64,000 bases of DNA. It comes from Modicisalibacter tunisiensis. GTDB taxonomy: Bacteria > Pseudomonadota > Gammaproteobacteria > Pseudomonadales > Halomonadaceae. Below the pieces are notes generated by a model. It was not told the origin of the DNA. It did not search any database and was given only the letters and a program-made list of their open reading frames with translations. A program made the position numbers and the translations under genes. The stretch covers positions 198,363 through 262,362 of the forward strand of contig NZ_JAGXFD010000001.1 of assembly GCF_020148005.1 (NCBI RefSeq), written 5' to 3'. Shown piece by piece: positions 7,952 to 17,475 of the stretch (positions are counted from its first letter, which is position 1; the number at the start of each line of letters is the position of its first letter).

Positions 7952-9053
7952 CCTGGATTCATAGAATAACCGCAGCACTTTGGACCGCACGGTGGAGGGA
8001 GGAGGGCCAGCGCCGGTACCCTCCCTGCTTTACCGACCAAAGTGAAGCAGAGCATGGGATACCGACAGCTGACCCAGACCCAACGATACCAGATCCACGC
8101 CCGCTATGACTTGGGCATCAGCCAGCGCCAGATCGGCAGGGAACTGAGCATCCACAGCAGCACAATCAGCCGTGAGCTGCGCCGCAACGCCACTGCCAGC
8201 GGCTACGACCCCGAACAGGCCCAGGCCCGTAGTGATCACCGGCGGCGCACCGCCTGGAAGTGGACGAAGCGCTTGCCCAGCATGATCACCGCCGTTGCCG
8301 ACCGGCTGCGTGAGGAGTGGAGCCCGGAGCAGATCAGCGGCTTCATGGCGCCCTTGGTCGGCATAGGCGTGAGTCACCAATGGATCTACTCCTTGATCTG
8401 GGATGACAAGGCCCGTGGTGGTGATCTCTGGCAATACCTCCGTCAGCCCAAGCGTCGCAGCAAGCACCGTGCCCAGGCCAAGAGCGCAGGGCTCGGCAAG
8501 ATCCCCAACCGCGTGGGAATCGAACACCGTCCAACGGCGGTCAATGACCGGCGCTTCATCGGCCACTGGGAGGGCGACACCGTGATCCAGGGCCACAAAC
8601 AATCGGGCTTAGTCACGCTGGTTGAGCGCCGCAGCGGCTATCTGCTGGCGGCGCGGCTGCCGAAAATTTCAGCGAAGCTGACGAAAGCCGCCATGATCCG
8701 CCTGCTGAAGCCTCGCCGGGGCGCTGTCCAGACCATCACGCTGGACAATGGCTCGGAATTCGCCGACCACGAAGCCGTGGCCAAGGCAGTGACAGCAGCG
8801 ACGTACTTCTGTGATGCCTACTGCTCCGGTCAGCGGGGGACCAATGAGAACACGAATGGCCTGATACGGCAGTACTTCCCCAAGGGAACGGACTTCCGTC
8901 AGGTCACCGATGCCGAGCTGCGCAGGGTGGTCAGAAAACTGAATGACCGTCCACGAAAACGGCTCGGCTATCTGACACCGGCACAGGTGTTCCTGGGAGA
9001 ATACTCAGGAGCCCTGGATACCGCAGGTGCTGCGCTTATTGATTGAATTCAGG
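7952..9053 (+). mobile_element. IS30-family insertion sequence inside the ISL3 transposase
   Basis: A 1102-bp element. The ends form an inverted repeat: the left starts CCTGGATTCATAGAATAACC and the right, read inward, starts CCTGAATTCAATCAATAAGC; about 22 of the first 27 bases agree. It is flanked by a 3-bp duplication GAC (7949-7951 and 9054-9056). The single ORF at 8042-9046 encodes an IS30 transposase. Length, ends and short duplication all fit the family. Confidence 0.93.
8042..9046 (+). CDS. IS30-family transposase
   Basis: A 334-residue DDE transposase. The N-terminal helix-turn-helix reads GISQRQIGRELSIHSSTISR. The catalytic residues lie in HWEGDTVIQG (Asp), TLDNGSEFADH (Asp) and ENTNGLIRQYFPKGTDF (Glu). 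The frame is intact and the terminal repeats are present, so the element may still be active. It is oriented opposite to the ISL3 transposase it interrupts. Confidence 0.96.
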   Translation: MKQSMGYRQLTQTQRYQIHARYDLGISQRQIGRELSIHSSTISRELRRNATASGYDPEQAQARSDHRRRTAWKWTKRLPSMITAVADRLREEWSPEQISGFMAPLVGIGVSHQWIYSLIWDDKARGGDLWQYLRQPKRRSKHRAQAKSAGLGKIPNRVGIEHRPTAVNDRRFIGHWEGDTVIQGHKQSGLVTLVERRSGYLLAARLPKISAKLTKAAMIRLLKPRRGAVQTITLDNGSEFADHEAVAKAVTAATYFCDAYCSGQRGTNENTNGLIRQYFPKGTDFRQVTDAELRRVVRKLNDRPRKRLGYLTPAQVFLGEYSGALDTAGAALID

Positions 9054-9752
9054 GACCACAATGCGAGCCTGCGGCAGCACCGCCTGGACAGCACGGCGGT
9101 AGGGTTTCCACATATCCATGCTGACGATCTCGACCTGGTGGCGCTCGGTCATGCTCATGAGGCGCCTCGTCACCGCGTCCTGCTGGCGACCGGGCAGCAG
9201 GTCCAGTAGGGTACGCTCCTCCAGGTTGGTCAGGATGCAGCGGTAGCGGCGGTTCAGGTACAGCTCGTCGATCCCCAGGCAGCGGGGTGTCTCGAAGCGA
9301 TGCCAGGCTGCCAGGAACTCAGCCTTCTTCTTGAATATCTCGCGGACAGTCTTCTCGTCGAGGCCCGTGGTATCAGCCACGTAGGCGTAGGGGTGATTGA
9401 AGGCTTCCTTCTCGACGTGGTTGTAAAGCCTCCGCGTCATGCGGTGATCGTCTACCATTTCCGGAAGAGCTGGCCGGAACGTCCTTCCACACGCCCGGCA
9501 GGTGTAGCGGCGACGGACCACCCAGAGGGTGACCCGCCTTCCGTGGATGGGTAGGTCGCGATAGGCCACATCGCGCTTGCCGAACCTGACAAACTCACTC
9601 TCAACGCCGCATTCCTCGCAAGCTAGAGGCTCAGGAGCTTCGACCTGGTAGTGGAGATCATGCTCTTCCATCTTGGTGGCTAGGACGTGGTACTCGGGAA
9701 GGTGCAGGATGTTGTCAGGCAAGCTGGTCATGCAAACTTTCCTTGTCGACAT
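9054..9752 (-). pseudogene. ISL3-family transposase, N-terminal part (gene split by IS30)
   Basis: The N-terminal 233 codons of the ISL3 transposase. It has the zinc ribbon (LACEECG and CRACGRTF), a helix-turn-helix region (TTGLDEKTVREIFKKKAEFL) and the first catalytic segments (LGIDELYL and VSMDMWKPYRRA). Coding stops four codons into the IS30 element. An ATG at 9731 (MTSLPDN) is an alternative start. The merR gene converges on the same strand 5' of it, with only 57 bp between. Confidence 0.9.
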
Positions 9753-9809
9753 GGTCCATAGATGATTGCGACTCTTTGACCGCGTTGTTTTCTACGAACT
9801 GAAGGTGAT

Positions 9810-10256
9810 TTACTCCCTTGGGTCTTCTGCTTCTCTGAGCCCTTCATGCAATGACGCAATTAGCGGGCAAGTGATATTGCCTTGTTGTGCATGGCATCGG
9901 TCGACCATTTCGCTCAGCACCTTCTCAATTCTTTCAAGCCTGTCGATCTTCTCGCGAACGTCCCCTAACTTGTGCTCTGCGAGAGCACTGGCTTCTTGAC
10001 AGTGGGCGCCATCTTCCAGCCGAAGTAGGTCACTGATCTCATCCAGACTAAAGCCCAGCTGCTGCGCCGTTTTCACGAACGTCAACCTGTCGATATCGGC
10101 GGCACTATAGCGTCGAATACCTCCGGGAGGTCGTTCGGGCTCCGATAATAGCCCTCGTCGCTGGTAATAGCGGATTGTCTCGACATTGACGCCGGCCGCC
10201 TTGGCCAGGCCGCCAATGGTCATGGTGTCCGCCACTTTATCTGCATGTCTCTTCAT
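9810..10256 (-). CDS. merR: Mercuric resistance regulator MerR
   Basis: A 148-residue Hg(II)-responsive regulator that represses and activates the divergent mer promoter. The N-terminal helix-turn-helix reads [20 protein letters not shown]. The three Hg ligands are C86 (GAHCQEA), C121 and C130 ([13 protein letters not shown]), in the spacing of classical MerR. An internal ATG (MTIGG) is possible, but most MerR proteins have a short leader before this point. It is divergent from merT, with the operator at 10262-10292 between them. Confidence 0.96.
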   Translation of the reverse strand: MKRHADKVADTMTIGGLAKAAGVNVETIRYYQRRGLLSEPERPPGGIRRYSAADIDRLTFVKTAQQLGFSLDEISDLLRLEDGAHCQEASALAEHKLGDVREKIDRLERIEKVLSEMVDRCHAQQGNITCPLIASLHEGLREAEDPRE

Positions 10257-10261
10257 GATGC

Positions 10262-10292
10262 TTGACTCCGTACCAAGCTACGGAAGTAACCT
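10262..10292 (+). promoter_or_regulatory. Mercury-inducible promoter and MerR operator
   Basis: -35 TTGACT (10262-10267) and -10 TAACCT (10287-10292) are 19 bp apart. The dyad TCCGTA (10267-10272) N6 TACGGA (10279-10284) lies in the spacer. Position, spacing and half-sites agree closely with the classical mer operator-promoter. Confidence 0.95.
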
Positions 10293-10329
10293 TATCGTAG
10301 CTCCCCCCATCCCGAAAGGAGAATCGTCA

Positions 10330-10680
10330 ATGCGGACACCTAAAACGGGGCGAGGGCCCCTGGCCGCCGGAGGAGTCGCGGCCCTCCTGGCCTCGGCGTG
10401 TTGCCTCGGCCCGCTGGTTCTGATCACGCTGGGCGTTTCCGGCGCCTGGATCAGCAATCTGGCGTCGCTGGAGCCCTATCGCCCGCTCTTTATCGGCGTC
10501 GCGCTGGTGGCGATGTTCTTCGCCTGGCGTCGCGTCTTTCGGCCAGTGGAAAAGTGCCAGCCGGGAGAGGTGTGTGCCGTGCCACGGGTCAGGACGGGCT
10601 ACAAGGCGATCTTCTGGCTCGTATCGCTGCTGGTGCTAATCGCCCTGGTATTCCCCTACGTCTTGCCCTTGTTCTATTAA
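10330..10680 (+). CDS. merT: Mercuric ion transporter MerT
   Basis: A 116-residue inner-membrane protein with three hydrophobic segments that takes Hg(II) from MerP and delivers it to MerA. The Cys pairs are C24-C25 (ASACCLGP) in the first helix and C76/C82 (KCQPGEVC) in the cytoplasmic loop, matching classical MerT. The ATG at 10330 follows AAAGGAGA; the frame is open further upstream but overlaps the promoter. It is the first structural gene of the operon, 13 bp before merP. Confidence 0.96.
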   Translation: MRTPKTGRGPLAAGGVAALLASACCLGPLVLITLGVSGAWISNLASLEPYRPLFIGVALVAMFFAWRRVFRPVEKCQPGEVCAVPRVRTGYKAIFWLVSLLVLIALVFPYVLPLFY

Positions 10681-10693
10681 AAGGAGATCTACC

Positions 10694-10990
10694 ATGAAAG
10701 CTCGTTTCGCCTTCATCGCGCTACTCGCCCTGCTCAGCACGCCCGCCTTAGCGGCCTTGCAGACCGTGAAGCTGTCGGTGCCGGGCATGACCTGTGCCGC
10801 CTGCCCGATCACCGTCAAGGCCGCCCTCAACAAGGTGGACGGCGTCTCGCAAGTCGACGTGAGCTACGCGGATCTCGAGGCCGTGGTCACCTTTGACGAC
10901 GCCCGAACGTCGGTGGAGGCATTGACCGAGGCCACCACCAACGCTGGGTATCCATCAACCCCGACATCCTCGCAAGCGGATCGAGAGTGA
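10694..10990 (+). CDS. merP: Periplasmic mercury-binding protein MerP
   Basis: A 98-residue protein with a signal peptide (residues 1-20, ending STPALA) and one heavy-metal-associated domain. The binding motif is GMTCAACP (C34, C37). It captures Hg(II) in the periplasm and hands it to MerT. AAAGGAG lies just upstream. The C-terminal tail (STPTSSQADRE) is longer and more polar than in many MerP proteins. Confidence 0.96.
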   Translation: MKARFAFIALLALLSTPALAALQTVKLSVPGMTCAACPITVKAALNKVDGVSQVDVSYADLEAVVTFDDARTSVEALTEATTNAGYPSTPTSSQADRE

Positions 10991-10992
10991 TC

Positions 10993-11250
10993 ATGAAGAA
11001 TCCCAAGACCCTGCTGCGCGTGAGCGTGATCGGCACCGTCCTGGTGGCATTGTGCTGCTTTACGCCGATCCTGGTGATCCTGCTTGGCACGGTGGGCCTG
11101 GCGGCGCTGACGGGCTATCTCGACGTTGTGTTATTGCCGGCCCTGGCCTTCTTCATCGGCCTGACCATTTATGCGATTTGGCGTAAGAAGCAGTTCGACG
11201 CCTGTTGTGACAACGGCTCTATCAAATCAAGGAATACGCCCCCTGAGTGA
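10993..11250 (+). CDS. merF: Mercury transporter MerF
   Basis: An 85-residue two-helix inner-membrane Hg(II) transporter. Both Cys pairs expected in MerF are present: C21-C22 (ALCCFTP) in the first helix and C71-C72 (FDACCDNG) in the cytoplasmic tail. A GTG at 10987 overlapping the merP stop is an alternative start. It lies directly after merP. Confidence 0.9.
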   Translation: MKNPKTLLRVSVIGTVLVALCCFTPILVILLGTVGLAALTGYLDVVLLPALAFFIGLTIYAIWRKKQFDACCDNGSIKSRNTPPE

Positions 11251-11323
11251 CATCAAGCAGCTGCACATCGCGGTCATCGGGTGAGTTGTTTACGAGCTTG
11301 TCCGTCACGGTGAAGGAATAAGC

Positions 11324-13211
<1,888 letters not shown>

Positions 13212-13292
13212 ACGATATGAGCGCGACCGTGGTGCCACTGGGCGGCGGCACCACGGGTTTTGGGCATGGACACCACAGGGAGCCCTGTCACG

Positions 13293-13427
13293 ATGAACAC
13301 GACACTACCAGATTGCGGGATGATGGGGGCGATGGGCTGGATAATGCCAGTGATCGGAATTGCCCTACTATTGCTACTGGTCCTGGGCATCGCCTGTTTG
13401 GTGAAGTATCTGCTCTCTAGCAAGTGA
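13293..13427 (+). CDS. Small membrane protein (44 residues) at the end of the mer operon
   Basis: A 44-codon frame beginning MNTTLPDCGMMGAMGWIM. It has one strongly hydrophobic segment (PVIGIALLLLLVLGIACLV) and a short basic end (KYLLSSK). It begins 81 bp after the merA stop on the same strand. No convincing ribosome site is seen, only CACG before the ATG. Short single-helix proteins with Met-rich starts occur near metal-resistance genes, but no function can be given. Confidence 0.55.
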   Translation: MNTTLPDCGMMGAMGWIMPVIGIALLLLLVLGIACLVKYLLSSK

Positions 13428-13441
13428 GCGTACTCAGCGAG

Positions 13442-13523
13442 CCATCAACCAGCTAATCCGTTGTGGGTTGAGTTTGTCGGCCACCTTTCGCTCTCGCATA
13501 CCAACCAGATAATCCGGATACCC
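13442..13523 (-). repeat. Right terminus of the mer-carrying element with subterminal repeat
   Basis: Read on the minus strand from 13523, the end begins GGGTATCCGGATTATCTGG. A second related copy, ACGGATTAGCTGGTTGATGG, lies at 13442-13461. The left end has CCGGATTAAGTGGTAGATGG. The shared core CGGATTA-N2-TGGT looks like a repeated transposase-binding site. Immediately outside, the reading frame of the truncated dehydrogenase starts. Confidence 0.65.
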
Positions 13524-15267
13524 GGAAATCCATACCGGCGACGTCTCGGACGGCTCGGGCGAGTTGCCTGCCACAGTCTGGTCGGCGACGCCCATCTTCG
13601 CCAACGACACGCTGTACATCGGCACGCCGTTCTACCGCATCCTGGCGCTCGACCCGGCCACCGGCGAGCAGAAGTGGAGCTTCGACACCCAGTCCAAGCT
13701 CGAGGCCATGACCCAGCCCGCGCTCAAGAACCGCGGCGTCGCCTACTGGCAGGCGGAGGACCCGGTCGCCGGCGAACCGTGCCAGAAGATCGTCTACATC
13801 GGCACCATGGATGCGCGCCTGTTCGCCGTGGACGCGGACACCGGCAAGGCCTGTCAGTCGTTCGCCGACAATGGCGTACTCGACATCAACCAGTGGAACG
13901 ACACCCACGCCAAGTGGCCGCTGTCGGTGCTGCAGCCGCCGACCGTGGTCGGCGATCACCTGATCCTCGGCTGGGCCGGCAAGGACTGGGCCTTCGAGCA
14001 GGCACCGCCGGGCACGGTGTTCTCCATCAATGCCCGCACCGGCGAGCGTGAATGGACCTTCCAGGCACTCTCCGACGCGATGCGCGAGAAGAGTGGCACC
14101 GCCAACGTCTGGACGCAGATGTCGGCCGACGAGGAACACGGCCTCGTCTACCTGCCGGTGTCCTCGCCCTCGCCCAACTACTGGGGCGGCAACCGCACCG
14201 AAAAGGCCCCGCTGGCCACCTCCACGACGGCGCTCGATGTCGACACCGGCAAGGTGGTGTGGTCACGCCAGTGGGTACACCATGACGTCTGGGACTATGA
14301 CATCAACGCCGCGCCGACGCTGATGGACATCACCGTCGACGGCAAGCGGATTCCGGCGCTGATCCAGTCGACCAAGATGGGCTTCCTGTTCGTCGTCAAC
14401 CGGCTGACCGGCGAGGACGTGTGGCCCATCCAGGAGCGCCCGGTGCCGCAGGGCGACGGTTCCGTGAAGGGCGAGAAGTACGCGGCGACCCAACCCTTCC
14501 CCACCAAGCCCAAGCCACTGCTCGACCAGTCGAAGAAACCCGAGGTCTGGTGGCTGGCCGATGCGGTCGGCGGCGGTGAGTGCTCGGCGCTGTGGGACAA
14601 GCTGACCTACCAGGGCATGTACACGCCGCCCACCACCCGGGGCGAAGGCACCCTGGCCTATCCCGACAGCGCCGGCGGCATCCAGTGGGGCGGCGTGGCC
14701 TTCGACCCCGAGAGCCAGACCGCGATCGTCAACACCTCGCACATCGTGCAGACCATCAAGCTCTATGACCGCCAGGCCTACGAGAAGGCCGACAGCGGCT
14801 CCGGCAACGAGAGCGGCTTCGCGCCGCAGACGGGCGCGCCCTACGGGCTGCGGCTCGAGGTGGCCCGCAACTGGCTCGGCATGCCCTGCTGGGAGCCGCC
14901 CTACGGCGAACTGGTCGCGCTGGACATGACCACCGGTGACGTGAAATGGCGCCGGCCCGTCGGCGCCTCCCAGCAGTACGGCTTCTTCATGCCCGAAAGC
15001 TGGGGATCGCCGACCATCGGCGGACCGGCGGTCACCGCCGGCGGCGTGGTGTTCATCGGCGCCTCGATGGATGCCAGGGTCCGGGCCTACTCGCTCGAGA
15101 GCGGCAAGGAACTGTGGTCGGACCAGGCCCAGGCGCCGTCCGTATCGAACCCGGCGGTCTACGAGTACCAGGGCCGCGAATACGTGGTCTTCATCGGCGG
15201 CGGCAACACCATCCTCAAGCAGCAGGTCGGCGATCAGGTGGTCGCCTACGCGCTGCCCGAGGAGTAA
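13524..15267 (+). pseudogene. Membrane-bound PQQ-dependent dehydrogenase, 5'-truncated (quinate/shikimate or glucose type)
   Basis: The frame is open from 13525 to the stop, giving 580 residues of a beta-propeller quinoprotein. It begins EIHTGDVSDGSGELPATVW, which corresponds to the first propeller blade; the N-terminal membrane anchor and roughly the first 200 residues are absent (family members are about 800 residues). Family motifs include NVWTQMSADEEHGLVYLP, SPNYWGGNR and VHHDVWDYDINAAPTLMD. In-frame TAA lies just upstream inside the transposon end, and no promoter or start is evident. Membrane PQQ dehydrogenases of this type oxidise quinate/shikimate, glucose or polyols in the periplasm; neighbouring quinate-pathway genes favour QuiA. 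It is most likely inactive. Confidence 0.88.
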
Positions 15268-15289
15268 GGCCCGGGACTGAAGCCGACAC

Positions 15290-15434
15290 TAGGCACTGTC
15301 TGAAAAGTCGACGAGCGAAGGTCAGACAAGGCAAAAATCAGCGAAAAGGCGGAGTTTACGGGGTGTAAATGAGCATTTTGAGCTGATTTTTAACGCAGTA
15401 TGGCCGAGCGCAGACAGTTTTCAGACAATGCCTA
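15290..15434. repeat. MITE-like palindromic element
   Basis: A 145-bp non-coding element whose ends are inverted: TAGGCACTGTCTGAAAA at the left and TTTTCAGACAATGCCTA at the right, 16 of 17 bases complementary. A second nested inverted pair, AAAAATCAGC and GCTGATTTTT, lies inside. Its base composition is lower in GC than the genes on either side. It sits between the truncated dehydrogenase and the convergent oxidoreductase gene, so it could also act as a two-way terminator. Confidence 0.85.
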
Positions 15435-15468
15435 GCCAACGCCGGGCGACTCGCCCGGCGTTGGCATG

Positions 15469-16398
15469 TCAGGGGAAATGAAAGGACGCCACCGCCTCGC
15501 GCCGCCCCAGCAGGCAGGCGTCGGCGACGTGACGCAGCGGGGCCGGGTCGACGTCGGACGCGCCGCTATCGAGCAGCTCGGCGAAACGCGCATACAGGGC
15601 CGGGTACTCCCCGGCCGGGCCCACGGGTACCGACTCGCCGGCGATCGTCAGCTCGCTGCCGCCCTTCGTCAGCGTCAGCCGGCCGGCGTCGGTTTCCACG
15701 TAAATGTCCCAGGTCTGGGGCCCGGTCTGCAGGAAGTCGAGATCGGCCTCGACCGGCGCTCCCGCGGTGTCCATGAAGCGCAGCTGCGCGGCGATCGGCG
15801 CCTGGCGGTTGGCCGGCACCTGCAGCAGCGCATCGCGCAGGAAGAACGGCCGCGGGAGGATCGCGGTGACGATCGACAGGGCGTTGATGCCGGGATCGAA
15901 CACGCCCATGCCGGCGGGCTCGAAGATCCACTCCTGACCGGGGTGCCAGACGCGCACGTCCTCCTTCCACACGATCTGCACACGGTGAATCTCGCGGCCG
16001 GCAAGCCATTCGCGGGCCGGCGCCACCCCCGGCGCATGGCGGGAATGCCAGCTGGCGAACAGGGTCAGGCCGGCGCTCTCGGCCTGCCGGGCCAGCAGCT
16101 CGACCTCGCCGAGCGTGGCGCCGGGCGGCTTTTCCAGCATCACGGGCTTGCCCGCGGCGAGCGCTTCCGCCGCCAGCGCATGGCGCACGCCCGGCGGCGT
16201 GCACAGGGTGATCGCGTCGAGGTCGGGGCGTGCCGCGAGCATCGCCGAGAGCGACGCGAAGCCGTCGACGCCGTCCAGGCTGGCGCCGTGGCCGGCCACC
16301 GCCACCAGCTCGAGATCGGGGTTGGCGGCAAGCGCCGGCAGGTGCTGATCGCGGGCGATCTTGCCCAGGCCGACGAGGCCGATCTTGCGTGCAGTCAT
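15469..16398 (-). CDS. Gfo/Idh/MocA-family oxidoreductase
   Basis: A 309-residue NAD(P)-dependent dehydrogenase. The N-terminal Rossmann fold reads IGLVGLGKIARDQHLPAL, and the family EKP motif is in MLEKPPGATL. A catalytic-domain segment contains WHSRHAPGVAPAREWL and MGVFDPGINALSI. The start at 16398 (MTARKIG) follows GAGGCG and fits the fold; an upstream ATG at 16437 would add an unrelated leader. Length and motifs resemble D-galactose 1-dehydrogenase-like proteins, but the sugar substrate cannot be assigned. It is convergent with the truncated PQQ dehydrogenase and separated from it by the MITE. Confidence 0.85.
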   Translation of the reverse strand: MTARKIGLVGLGKIARDQHLPALAANPDLELVAVAGHGASLDGVDGFASLSAMLAARPDLDAITLCTPPGVRHALAAEALAAGKPVMLEKPPGATLGEVELLARQAESAGLTLFASWHSRHAPGVAPAREWLAGREIHRVQIVWKEDVRVWHPGQEWIFEPAGMGVFDPGINALSIVTAILPRPFFLRDALLQVPANRQAPIAAQLRFMDTAGAPVEADLDFLQTGPQTWDIYVETDAGRLTLTKGGSELTIAGESVPVGPAGEYPALYARFAELLDSGASDVDPAPLRHVADACLLGRREAVASFHFP

Positions 16399-16514
16399 GA
16401 GAAGCGCCTCGTTGATTGGCGAGAGGAGCCACACCATAACGGGGCGCCGTCGCGGCTGCCAGTCGGCACCCGGGCCTGCCGAGATAACGATTCGGTTATC
16501 GGTCAGATCGTGGC

Positions 16515-17219
16515 CTACAGCCGCTCGAGATAGGCCGTGCCGCCCAGCTGGCGCATCTGCTGACGAATCCAGCGGCTGCGACGCGCGACATGGGCGGAGG
16601 GTCGCGAGGCGCTCCAGCCGCGCGGATTGGGCAGGATCGCCGCCAGCCGGCTGGCCTGCAGCACGCTCAGGTTGTCGGCGGACACCCCGAAGTAGTGCTG
16701 GGCCGCCGCCTCGAGGCCGAACACGCCGTCATCCCATTCGACGATGTTGAGATAGACCTCGAGAATGCGCTGCTTGGGCCACAGCGTCTCGAGCAGCACC
16801 GTGAACCAGGCCTCGAGCCCCTTGCGAACCCAGCTGCGTCCGGTCCACAGGAACAGGTTCTTGGCGGTCTGCTGGCTGATGGTACTCGCGCCGCGCAGAT
16901 CCCCGCCCGACTGCCAGGTGGTGAGTGCCTTGCGCAGCTGGTTGAAGTCGAAGCCGAAGTGGTCGGGAAAGCGCTGGTCCTCGCCGGCGATCACCGCCAG
17001 CTTGGCATTGTCGGAGAGCCGCTCCCAGGGCATCCAGGACTGGCGAATGTCGAGCGACTCGCCCGCCGTCCAGGCCTGCACCTGACGCTCGACCATCACC
17101 ATCGAGCCGAATACCGGCACCACGCGAAAGAACAGGACCATCGCCAGCGAGGCCAGCACGAAGGCGGCCAGGGCCAGCAGGATGTAACGCAGCAGCCTGC
17201 GCGACCAGTCCCTTGTCAT
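16515..17219 (-). CDS. mtgA: Monofunctional biosynthetic peptidoglycan transglycosylase
   Basis: Polymerises lipid II into glycan strands at the inner membrane. The 234-residue product has one N-terminal membrane anchor (about residues 10-32) and a family GT51 domain. Diagnostic motifs are GEDQRFPDHFGFD (catalytic Glu), GASTISQQTAKNLFLW and QRILEVYLNIVEWDDGVFG. There is no penicillin-binding transpeptidase domain, as expected for MtgA. It is a core gene that seems unrelated to its catabolic neighbours. Confidence 0.97.
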   Translation of the reverse strand: MTRDWSRRLLRYILLALAAFVLASLAMVLFFRVVPVFGSMVMVERQVQAWTAGESLDIRQSWMPWERLSDNAKLAVIAGEDQRFPDHFGFDFNQLRKALTTWQSGGDLRGASTISQQTAKNLFLWTGRSWVRKGLEAWFTVLLETLWPKQRILEVYLNIVEWDDGVFGLEAAAQHYFGVSADNLSVLQASRLAAILPNPRGWSASRPSAHVARRSRWIRQQMRQLGGTAYLERL

Positions 17220-17361
17220 GCAATCGCGTTCCCGGGTAATGAGGATCGCGCCAGTATACAGGGCCGTGCCGGATCTCCGGCAAGGGCTCTCTTCCGTGCC
17301 CCCCCTGCCGGGGGTCTCGCATTAGCATGTGCAGCCACGCCGGTCAGCCTGACCGGAAGGC

Positions 17362-17475
17362 GTGCGGGAGAGGATTCCCCCCCGACACCGACGGCCCGGC
17401 GGCGCCTTCATCGCGACTGAAGTCGCTCCCGCGGCCAGGCGCCGGATGAACGACCTGCCGCGAGATCACATCTAG
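17362..17475. repeat. REP-like intergenic repeat, copy A
   Basis: This block matches 62758-62868 over its length. The best conserved part is TCATCGCGACTGAAGTCGCT (17408-17427), which includes the small hairpin GCGACTgaAGTCGC typical of Pseudomonas/Halomonas REP sequences. The copies end alike at CGGATGAAC-N-ACCT and ATCTAG. The right edge overlaps the stop codon of the GbdR-like gene. Confidence 0.85.

Noticed and set aside
8030-8602. 190-codon frame antisense to the IS30 transposase
   Set aside because: Mirror frame of a clear transposase, with no ribosome site or domain.
13434-13625. Short minus-strand frame ending KLNPQRISWLMAR across the transposon terminus
   Set aside because: It spans the inverted terminus and the truncated dehydrogenase, so it is a chance frame made by the junction.
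13564-15267. TTG at 13564 as a genuine start for the PQQ dehydrogenase
   Set aside because: No ribosome site is seen, and clearly homologous coding sequence continues upstream to 13525, so the gene is truncated and not newly started.
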